Assembly (NCBI GenBank): GCA_031264475.1
Contig: JAISEA010000102.1
Coordinates: 1-9,671, forward strand
Source: Treponema sp.
Lineage (GTDB): Bacteria > Spirochaetota > Spirochaetia > Treponematales > Breznakiellaceae
Direction: 5' to 3'
Length of the DNA stretch: 9,671 nucleotides
Position numbers and translations under genes: made by a program. The notes under the pieces were generated by a model. The model made no database searches. It saw nothing but the letters and a program-made list of their open reading frames with translations, and had not been told where the DNA came from. Shown here one piece after another: positions 1-4,841 of this stretch. Each line of letters starts with the position of its first letter. Position 1 is the stretch's first letter.

Positions 1-413
1 GCTGAATAGGGGAGTAGGAAAAAAAATATGATGGATGCGGCTATTGGCTTGAGGTGTTTTGCCCCGTATCTTTCCTGAAGATACTCAGGCATGGTCATAG
101 CTTCGAGGTTTTGCGTCTGCCGCCTTGTGCGTTTGGCAAGGACGAGCCACGCTGCCCCGGCGCCGATAAGCGCGTTTCCCCAGGCTATCCACAGGGCGTT
201 CAATCCGAACTGCCACCCTTGCGCTCCGGCGAATCCAATAAATATGACGGCTGAAAAGTAAGATGTGCCGTAAGCTACGGCGGACACCCAAGGACCGAGG
301 GTTCGTCCACCCAAAAAGAAATCGCCCAATGTTCTGGTTTTTTTCATGCCCCAGAAGCCAATCCCTATCATAAGGATTAAAAACACCGTTAAAAAGACAA
401 TACCTATATTCAT
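1..413 (-). CDS. Sodium:solute symporter (SSS family), N-terminal part, cut by window edge
   Basis: Reading the minus strand from ATG at 413 gives 137 codons that run off the window start without a stop. The protein begins MNIGIVFLTVFLILMIGIGF, a first membrane segment, followed by DFFLGGRTLGPW (residues about 31-42), the hallmark of sodium:solute symporters such as proline and sugar carriers. More hydrophobic segments lie at about 44-64, 73-93 and 122 onward. MPEYLQERYG (about 109-118) matches the loop that reads 'PEFLekRY' in the family. Members import a small solute with Na+ across the inner membrane; the solute cannot be told from this part. An upstream ATG in another register (ATGATACAAATATGA) hits a stop at once, which fixes the start at 413. 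GAGGTG lies 13 nt upstream, far for a ribosome binding site. The gene points the same way as hisS but has its own promoter. Confidence 0.88.
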   Translation of the reverse strand, partial: MNIGIVFLTVFLILMIGIGFWGMKKTRTLGDFFLGGRTLGPWVSAVAYGTSYFSAVIFIGFAGAQGWQFGLNALWIAWGNALIGAGAAWLVLAKRTRRQTQNLEAMTMPEYLQERYGAKHLKPIAASIIFFFLLPYS

Positions 414-419
414 ATTTGT

Positions 420-448
420 ATCATAACACCTCATCGGATAAGATTCAA
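420..448 (-). promoter_or_regulatory. Candidate sigma-70 promoter of the symporter gene
   Basis: On the minus strand, TTGAAT (443-448) is followed by a 17-bp spacer and TATGAT (420-425). Only six bases (ACAAAT) separate TATGAT from the ATG at 413, so transcription would start on or next to the initiation codon and the mRNA would be leaderless. The GAGGTG that might serve as a Shine-Dalgarno lies inside the spacer and would not be transcribed. This is a pattern match only. Confidence 0.45.
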
Positions 449-450
449 GC

Positions 451-491
451 AAGCACCCTTCGGGTGCCCGAAGGGTGCCCGAAGGGTGCTT
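451..491. repeat. CACCC/GGGTG hairpin with internal 11-bp tandem repeat
   Basis: AAGCACCCTTCGGG (451-464) and CCCGAAGGGTGCTT (478-491) form a perfect 14-bp inverted repeat with a 13-nt loop. Within it GGGTGCCCGAA is repeated in tandem (462-472, 473-483, then a partial unit). The same CACCC...GGGTG motif returns at 615-628, 841-855 and 2748-2762. No T-run follows on either strand, so it is not a canonical terminator. Confidence 0.8.
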
Positions 492-802
492 AAATACTTC
501 GCAACGGTTGTTGTCCGAAAGGGGGGACCCGCTTCCACTGACTTGACGGAACCCCGCTTGTAAACAAGCGGGGTTCCTACTCGTTGTTAGAAGAAGGGTC
601 GGATCACTTTAAGACACCCGAAGGGTGCGCCGCTGTCCCCGTCTTGACATCGTGGGGTTGGGGGGGGGGGAGCGGAAGACCCCGAAGGGGGCTGGAGACA
701 GGGGGGGCGCACCACAAGGGCACCTGTGTGCCGACCTCCGTTTAGGGAAAGATGCGCCCCCCTCCTACTTAATGAGCAGAGAACAGAGAGCAATGAGCAA
801 GG
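492..802 (+). repeat. Composite intergenic repeat, copy A
   Basis: The order of parts is: head ACTTCGCAACGGTTGTTGTC (496 on); a perfect 13-bp-stem hairpin with a TAAA loop (548-577); CCTACTCGTTG; a spacer with GTCCCCGTCTTGAC; a G-rich block (651-766); and a heptamer tail (771-802, units such as AATGAGC, AGAGAAC, AGAGAGC). The same parts occur in the same order in inverted orientation at 2395-2762 (copy B), and partly at 2207-2352 (copy C) and 7957-8173 (copy D). I see no convincing coding sequence here; the open frames are GC-rich and low in complexity. The element fills most of the 478-bp gap between hisS and the symporter gene. Confidence 0.75.
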
Positions 803-872
803 ACGAGACGTGCGGCGGTCGCCTGCCTTGCGGCGGCGCACCCTTCGCTTCGGGTGTCTGACACCAATCCTT

Positions 873-907
873 ACCTGCTACCTGCTAACTACTACCTGCT
901 AATTGCT
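873..907. repeat. Heptamer tandem array overlapping the 3' end of hisS
   Basis: Five consecutive 7-bp units read on the plus strand: ACCTGCT, ACCTGCT, AACTACT, ACCTGCT, AATTGCT. On the coding (minus) strand they read AGCAATT, AGCAGGT, AGTAGTT and so on. The last codons of hisS and its TAG stop (892-894) lie within the array. GGTGTCTGACACC, a 13-bp palindrome, lies just outside at 853-865. Confidence 0.8.
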
Positions 908-2181
908 TTGACTGCGTCTTCTAACGAAGCAAAGTTTTTATTTTCTCTTTTTTCCAGATTCCTAACCGTGAAGACGTTGTTTTCATAGAGTATCACCCAT
1001 GTCGCGCCTTTTTTCTCGGCGAGTATATACTGCTTGGTGAGTTTATCCGTTTTCTGCAAGGAAACCTCGCAGTTCACGCCTGCGTCCCTGAACTTCCGCG
1101 CTATATTATGGTAGACGCCGAACATTTCTTCGTCGAGGCACGCGATCATGGCTTGGATATACGAGGATTTGGTCCGCGACTTGCCAAGTAGTTCCAGTGC
1201 GGCGATGAGTCTGTCCAAGCCCACGCTTGCGCCCACTCCGCTTATGCTTTCCTTTGAATAGAGTCCTGCGAGGTTGTCATAGCGCCCGCCTGAGCACACG
1301 GAGCCTATTTCAGGCGCGTCGTTGAGGAAAGTCTCATAAACAACGCCGGTGTAGTAATCGAGTCCCCGCGTTATGCTTGGGTCAAGGACAAAGGAGGTTG
1401 ACGCGCCGGCGTCGCGCATGAATTTGTTAAGAAGGGCGAGTCGTTCCGCGGGAACAGCCGCGTCTTTGCCTGCCATTTCCGTGATCTTCGCTAGGACGTC
1501 TTCAAATCCGCCCTTGGACTCGATGAAGTCAAGAATCTCTTCGGCGGAGCGGTCGTTGGTAATTTCGGCAAGTCCCTGCAAGACCGAAGTCCGACCTATC
1601 TTGGCGAGTTTATCCACGAGGCGCAGAATCTCCACTGATTTCTCCTGAATCCCAAGGCGCGATAAGAATTGGTTAAACAATCCGCGGTGGTTAAGGCGGA
1701 TGGTTACGTTCCCAACGCCCAACGCTGTGAGCGCGGAGTCTATCATCAAGAGAATCTCGAAATCCGCCGCCGCGTTATTAACGCCTACAATATCAAAATC
1801 GCATTGGGTGAACTCACGGTACCGTCCGCGCTGGGTATTCTCTCCGCGCCACACTTTGGCGATATGGTAGCGTCTGAAGGGGAAGGTTAAGCTTGCGGCG
1901 TGTTCCGCGATGAAGCGGGCGAAAGGCACGGTCAGGTCGAATCTCAGCGCGACGTCCCGCCCGCCGTTATCGGTAAACCGATAGACTTGTTTTTCGGTCT
2001 CGCCGCCGCCCTTGCCCAGCAGAATCTCCGCATATTCCAATGCGGGCGTATCTATGGGAACAAACCCAAATGAGCGGAAGAGCGCTTCTATCTTTTGGAT
2101 AAGTCGGCGCTTTTCAATTTCCGCGGGCGGGAGAGAATCGCGGAAACCCTTTAGTATTTTTGGTTCAATAAACATAGACAT
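892..2181 (-). CDS. hisS: Histidine--tRNA ligase (HisRS)
   Basis: This class II aminoacyl-tRNA synthetase charges tRNA-His with histidine in the cytoplasm. At 429 residues it has the usual bacterial length. The N-terminus IEPKILKGFRDSLP fits the family. Motif 2 spans about 102-133 (FRRYHIAKVWRGEN, then REFTQCDFDIVG). The histidine-specific loop TRGLDYYTG is at 271-279, SGGRYDNL at 297-304, and motif 3 SGVGASVGLDRL at 314-325. The C-terminal anticodon-binding domain occupies about 340-429. Nothing essential appears to be missing. Two starts are possible: M1 (2181) and M3 (2175). No clear Shine-Dalgarno precedes either, and a promoter-like pair abuts them, so the mRNA may be leaderless. The last residues, AISR plus stop, are encoded within a 7-bp repeat array. 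The gene is not in an operon with its neighbours and lies between inverted copies of a composite repeat. Confidence 0.97.
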   Translation of the reverse strand: MSMFIEPKILKGFRDSLPPAEIEKRRLIQKIEALFRSFGFVPIDTPALEYAEILLGKGGGETEKQVYRFTDNGGRDVALRFDLTVPFARFIAEHAASLTFPFRRYHIAKVWRGENTQRGRYREFTQCDFDIVGVNNAAADFEILLMIDSALTALGVGNVTIRLNHRGLFNQFLSRLGIQEKSVEILRLVDKLAKIGRTSVLQGLAEITNDRSAEEILDFIESKGGFEDVLAKITEMAGKDAAVPAERLALLNKFMRDAGASTSFVLDPSITRGLDYYTGVVYETFLNDAPEIGSVCSGGRYDNLAGLYSKESISGVGASVGLDRLIAALELLGKSRTKSSYIQAMIACLDEEMFGVYHNIARKFRDAGVNCEVSLQKTDKLTKQYILAEKKGATWVILYENNVFTVRNLEKRENKNFASLEDAVKAISR

Positions 2182-2182
2182 A

Positions 2183-2212
2183 GTTATACCACACCCCCAA
2201 AGGGGGTTTCAA
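2183..2212 (-). promoter_or_regulatory. Candidate hisS promoter abutting the start codon
   Basis: On the minus strand TTGAAA (2207-2212), an 18-bp spacer, then TATAAC (2183-2188). One base separates TATAAC from the first ATG (2181), and seven bases separate it from the second in-frame ATG (2175). The normal -10 to start distance would put +1 at about the second ATG. The spacer contains a small inverted repeat, CCCCC-TTT-GGGGG. No better promoter was found further upstream by eye. Confidence 0.45.
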
Positions 2213-2352
2213 TACTTCACACGGGGCGTTATAAGAAAGGGTGTGCCGCGTCCACTGAGTTGACGGTTACGCTTGCTTTGCAAGCGGAACCTACTCGTTA
2301 TAAGAGCAATTAGTAATTAGCAGGTAGCAATTAGCAGTTAGCAAAGAGCAGG
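2207..2352 (+). repeat. Composite intergenic repeat, partial copy C
   Basis: It starts with ATACTTCACACGGGGCGTTA (2212 on) and has a 12-bp-stem hairpin with one mismatch and a TTT loop (2265-2291), whose arm begins 51 nt after ACTTC as in copies A and B. CCTACTCGTTA follows, then seven heptamers (2304-2352): GAGCAAT, TAGTAAT, TAGCAGG, TAGCAAT, TAGCAGT, TAGCAAA, GAGCAGG. The G-rich block of copies A and B is absent. No gene is seen here. Confidence 0.7.
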
Positions 2353-2394
2353 AGGTCCACGCTTCGATACCTCTTTTAGCTCTTCGCTCGCCCG

Positions 2395-2762
2395 TCTTCC
2401 TTTATTCATTACTCACTGCTCATTGCTCTTTTTTCTTTGTCTTCCTTTGCTAATTGCTACCTACTACCTATTCACTTTCAGGAGGGGGCGCGTTTTTCCA
2501 AAGCGGAGGATGGCTCACGGTCTACCTTGTAGTGCGCCCCCCTGTCTCCGGTTCCCCCTTGCGCGGTCTTCCGCCACCCCCCAACCCCACGGTGGGGCGG
2601 TGTTAGACACGCAACGGTGTTAGACACGCAACTGTCAGACGCGCAACGGTGTCCGCAACGAGTAGGTTCCGCTTGCGTGCAAGCGTAACCGTCAAGACGG
2701 GGACCGCGGCGACCCCTTTCGGACAACAACCATTGTGAAGTCGTCTAACACCCGAAGGGTGT
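2395..2762 (-). repeat. Composite intergenic repeat, copy B (inverted relative to A)
   Basis: Read on the minus strand, the parts follow copy A: hairpin ACACCC-GAA-GGGTGT (2748-2762), head ACTTCACAATGGTTGTTGTC (to about 2741), a 12-bp-stem hairpin (2665-2690, one mismatch), CCTACTCGTTG, a spacer with short tandem repeats, a G-rich block (2484-2592), then heptamer arrays (2446-2473: TTTGCTA, ATTGCTA, CCTACTA, CCTATTC; 2406-2433: TCATTAC, TCACTGC, TCATTGC). Compared by eye, the G-rich block is roughly 80% like 651-766. Short open frames over it are shadows of the repeat. No gene is seen between 2182 and 2871. Confidence 0.75.
2599..2659. repeat. Short tandem repeat of a 17-bp unit containing GTGTTAGACAC
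   Basis: GGTGTTAGACACGCAAC occurs twice in tandem (2599-2615, 2616-2632). Two decayed units ending in GCAAC follow (TGTCAGACGCGCAAC at 2633-2647, GGTGTCCGCAAC at 2648-2659). The core resembles the GTGTCTGACAC palindromes at 853-865 and 4702-4712. It is inserted within composite repeat copy B. Confidence 0.75.
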
Positions 2763-2786
2763 CAATTATTCCCATTAAATAGGTCA

Positions 2787-2815
2787 TTGCAAAGAAGAGG
2801 GAATGATGGTAGTAT
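2787..2815 (+). promoter_or_regulatory. Possible promoter upstream of the minisatellite and lipoprotein-rSAM genes
   Basis: TTGCAA (2787-2792), a 17-bp spacer and TAGTAT (2810-2815) make a reasonable sigma-70-like pair. It is about 400 bp upstream of the lipoprotein start, so the 21-bp repeat array would form most of the 5' untranslated leader. Each repeat unit also contains CATAAT, one base off a -10 hexamer, but with no well-spaced -35, so the true start could lie inside the array. Confidence 0.35.
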
Positions 2816-2871
2816 TATCTACAGACTTCCGTGAGCCCGCTCGTACAGGCGTTTGAACGACTAACAAATGA

Positions 2872-3186
2872 ACCCGCCTAGGCGTAGTTGCGCCACTTAT
2901 AGCCATAATTATGCCACCTATAGACGTAATTGAGCCACCTACAGACGTAATTTAATTACCTCTAGACCTAATTGAATTGCCTACAGACATAATTGAATTA
3001 CCTTTAAACATAATTAAATTGGCTTTAAACATAATTGAATTGGCTCCAGACATAATTAAATTACCTTTAAACATAATTGAATTGGCTCCAGACATAATTA
3101 AATTGGCTTTAAACATAATTGAATTGGCTTTAAACATAATTAAATTGGCTCCAGACATAATTAAATTGCCTACAGACATAATTAAA
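2872..3186. repeat. 21-bp minisatellite, 15 units (array 1)
   Basis: Fifteen head-to-tail 21-bp units. The consensus begins TTG(G/C)CT, has a variable middle (CCAGAC, ACAGAC or TTAAAC) and ends ATAATT(A/G)AA. Units from 2977 to 3186 are nearly uniform, while those from 2872 to 2955 are increasingly degenerate. Unit junctions create AATTNAATT, a 9-bp odd-centred palindrome, at 2949 and every 21 bp to 3159 (11 sites). The left edge carries the palindrome CGCCTAGGCG (2875-2884). The right edge lies 14 bp before the lipoprotein ribosome binding site. From TTG at 2977 the plus strand is open to TAA at 3208-3210, encoding heptads such as LAPDIIK and LALNIIE; the minus strand is open too (heptads like NLIMFKA). 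There are no unique spacers, so it is not CRISPR. Confidence 0.95.
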
Positions 3187-3212
3187 TCGCTCACGGAAGC
3201 AAAGGAGTAAGT

Positions 3213-3599
3213 ATGAAAGACATAAAACGAATTGGTCGTAAAGTGTTGAGAAGGATTTGCGCTGGATTGGGAATAACCTCTGTAGCGTTTATATTTCAAG
3301 CGTGTTATGGAACCCCGCAAGCGACGGGTTTTGACGTTCTTATACGGGGCGTCGTAAAATCCAAAACGAATGGGTCTCCGATTAAGGGAATAAAGGTCTC
3401 GGCTAATAATTTGTATTCTTACGAGAAGACGGACGAAGACGGCGAGTTTCATTTCTACATCCCGAAAGAAGATTGTACCATAAGGTTTGAAGATATAGAC
3501 GGCAAGGAAAACGGCTTGTATCTGCCAAAAGAAATCCCCATCAAGCCGCAAGAAGATGAGATGACCTTGGGAGATATTCTTCTCAATGAAGCCGAATAA
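3213..3599 (+). CDS. Putative lipoprotein of a radical SAM/lipoprotein pair
   Basis: A 128-residue protein with a basic N-terminus (KDIKRIGRKVLRR), a hydrophobic stretch (about 16-29) and a lipobox-like FQAC with Cys31, so it is probably exported and lipidated, with a mature form of about 98 residues. After CYGTP comes a small beta-rich module (about 40-90: IRGVVKSKTNGSPIKGIKV, then TDEDGEFHFYI) resembling carboxypeptidase-regulatory-like or transthyretin-like domains. The tail is acidic (QEDEMTLGDILLNEAE). From memory this fits the TIGRFAM-type family 'putative lipoprotein, rSAM/lipoprotein system'; I could not check it. AAGGAG (3202-3207) sits 5 nt before the ATG. The gene starts 3 nt after the stop of the open frame through the 21-bp array and overlaps the radical SAM gene by 14 nt. 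Its function is unknown, and it may be a substrate or partner of that enzyme. Confidence 0.85.
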   Translation: MKDIKRIGRKVLRRICAGLGITSVAFIFQACYGTPQATGFDVLIRGVVKSKTNGSPIKGIKVSANNLYSYEKTDEDGEFHFYIPKEDCTIRFEDIDGKENGLYLPKEIPIKPQEDEMTLGDILLNEAE

Positions 3600-4647
3600 G
3601 TATCTTCATCGTTTCTTTAGGCGCAACGAGACGGAACTGCACGAGCTGAACTATCTGTTCTGGGAATGTACCCAGCGGTGTAATTTACGGTGTCTGCATT
3701 GCGGCTCGGACTGCGCGTTCAACGCAAAGGCGCCAGATACGCCTTTCGAGGATTTCCTACGCGCCATTCTGCCCCTGAAATCCCTGTATAAAGCTGACGA
3801 TATGACGGTGGTTATAACGGGCGGCGAGCCTTTACTGCGGCAGGACTTGGCTTCATGCGGCAAGACCTTGCGAAAACACGGGTTCCGCTGGGGCATCGTT
3901 ACCAACGGCTTCGCGTATACCCTTGATACCCACGCCAAATTGCTCGCCGCGGGCATGGGCAGTATAACCTTGAGCCTTGACGGACTCGAAGGCGACCACA
4001 ATTGGCTGAGGGGCAATGAGAGGAGTTTTGAGAACGCGGTTAAGGCGCTGGATTTGATCGTGTCTACGAAGGGCTTGATCTACGATGTTGTTACCTGCGT
4101 CAATCGGAGAAACGTCTACGGTCTTTCCGCGCTTAAAGACTTCTTGGTTTCAAGAGGGGTAAAGGCGTGGCGGCTGTTTACGATAGCGCCGATTGGAAGG
4201 GCGGCAAACGATGAGCGCATGACATTGACGGATGAGGAACTGAAGGGCTTGATGGATTTTATCGCTTATTCGCGTGAGAAGGACCGCATTGACGTTAAAT
4301 TTAGTTGCGAAGCCTTTGTCGGAGAGTATGAACAGCGGGTACGGGACTCTTATTTTTTCTGCCGCGCCGGGATAAATATAGCTTCGGTTTTGATAGACGG
4401 CTCGATCTCCGCGTGTCCCAATATCAATCGCGGTTTTGTACAGGGGAATATCTACAGAGACGATTTCTTGGAAGTGTGGAACAAACGGTTTGAAGTTATG
4501 AGGCGGCGAGCTTGGACGAAGGTCGGGCTTTGCGCGGACTGCAAGGATTACAAAGACTGCAAGGGCGGCGCCATGCACTTATGGAGTGAAAAGAAGGACT
4601 CCATATTAACCTGCGTAAACGCGCGTCTACAGGCACAGCGTGTTTAA
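3586..4647 (+). CDS. Radical SAM enzyme with SPASM-like C-terminus (rSAM/lipoprotein system)
   Basis: The 353-residue protein has the radical SAM motif C32-x3-C36-x2-C39 (within ECTQRCNLRCLHCGSDC, with further cysteines at 28 and 43). This motif binds the 4Fe-4S cluster that cleaves S-adenosylmethionine. GGEP follows at 79-82 and the barrel continues to about 200. The C-terminal part resembles a SPASM/twitch domain: C259-x11-G-x4-C277, then C316-x2-C319-x5-C325, and C343. The cysteine expected four residues after C325 is alanine (GGAMHLW), so any auxiliary clusters differ from textbook SPASM. Such enzymes usually modify peptides or proteins, and the overlapping upstream lipoprotein gene is the obvious partner. 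The start at 3586 lies within the end of that gene (14-nt overlap), with GGGAG 12 nt upstream, which suggests translational coupling. The reaction is unknown. No clear terminator follows. Confidence 0.92.
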   Translation: MKPNKYLHRFFRRNETELHELNYLFWECTQRCNLRCLHCGSDCAFNAKAPDTPFEDFLRAILPLKSLYKADDMTVVITGGEPLLRQDLASCGKTLRKHGFRWGIVTNGFAYTLDTHAKLLAAGMGSITLSLDGLEGDHNWLRGNERSFENAVKALDLIVSTKGLIYDVVTCVNRRNVYGLSALKDFLVSRGVKAWRLFTIAPIGRAANDERMTLTDEELKGLMDFIAYSREKDRIDVKFSCEAFVGEYEQRVRDSYFFCRAGINIASVLIDGSISACPNINRGFVQGNIYRDDFLEVWNKRFEVMRRRAWTKVGLCADCKDYKDCKGGAMHLWSEKKDSILTCVNARLQAQRV

Positions 4648-4716
4648 TGACTTCTTAACGGGTGTCTGGCACTTGAAGCCGTTAGCCGACTTCCTCCCAA
4701 CGTGTCTGACACCCAC

Positions 4717-4743
4717 TTTTACAGGCGATTCTCGCGTGTAAAA
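4717..4743. repeat. Inverted repeat between the rSAM gene and the TRAP promoter
   Basis: TTTTACAGGCGA (4717-4728) and TCGCGTGTAAAA (4732-4743) pair with one mismatch around a TTC loop. On the plus strand it is followed by an A-run, not a T-run, so it is not a standard terminator for the rSAM gene. It lies just upstream of the -35 box at 4759 and could be an operator. GTGTCTGACAC (4702-4712) lies beside it. Confidence 0.55.
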
Positions 4744-4787
4744 AAAATAAAAAAATGTTTGACATCTTATAATAGTTGTGATAGGAT
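4740..4787 (+). promoter_or_regulatory. Sigma-70-type promoter of the TRAP operon
   Basis: TTGACA (4759-4764), a 17-bp spacer and TAGGAT (4782-4787) lie 54 bp before the dctP start. An A-rich tract (4740-4755) just upstream of the -35 looks like an UP element, which would make the promoter strong. A TATAAT at 4768-4773 also exists but has no -35 at a usable distance. Confidence 0.65.
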
Positions 4788-4794
4788 ATTTGCA

Positions 4795-4815
4795 GGTTCT
4801 CCGTTAGTGGGAACC
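4795..4815 (+). promoter_or_regulatory. Inverted repeat in the dctP leader, possible operator
   Basis: GGTTC (4795-4799) and GAACC (4811-4815) are inverted around an 11-nt centre in which CC and GG can also pair with a bulge. It would fall at about +2 to +22 of the predicted transcript, a place where a repressor site or small leader hairpin could act. No regulator gene is nearby. Confidence 0.35.
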
Positions 4816-4841
4816 AAATAATATTCATGTTGGAGGAATAT

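Noticed and set aside
548..577. Hairpin as the hisS or symporter terminator
   Set aside because: The stem is perfect, but no T-run follows on either strand and the structure belongs to a repeated element. A Rho-dependent or processing role cannot be excluded.
587..861. Open frames on both strands in the G-rich block
   Set aside because: They are low-complexity Arg/Pro/Gly-rich translations of a repeat that also occurs inverted at 2484-2592. No start signals or family features are present.
2806..2856. Small open frame of about 16 codons (MVVLSTDFREPARTGV) with GAGG 5 nt upstream
   Set aside because: It is short, without family resemblance, and overlaps the candidate promoter at 2787-2815. 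It could be a leader peptide only if transcription starts further upstream.
2872..3186. CRISPR array
   Set aside because: The units are directly contiguous 21-bp repeats with no unique spacers and no cas genes. The same holds for 7824-7935.
2952..3551. Minus-strand open frame of 199 codons with NLIMFKA-type heptads
   Set aside because: It is antisense to most of the lipoprotein gene and to the minisatellite. Its length comes from the stop-free 21-bp repeat, it has no ribosome site, and its first half resembles no protein I recognise.
4827..4841. Earlier in-frame start for dctP
   Set aside because: It would place the GGAGGA ribosome site inside the gene and add an acidic MLEEY before the basic signal peptide. 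The start at 4842 fits better.
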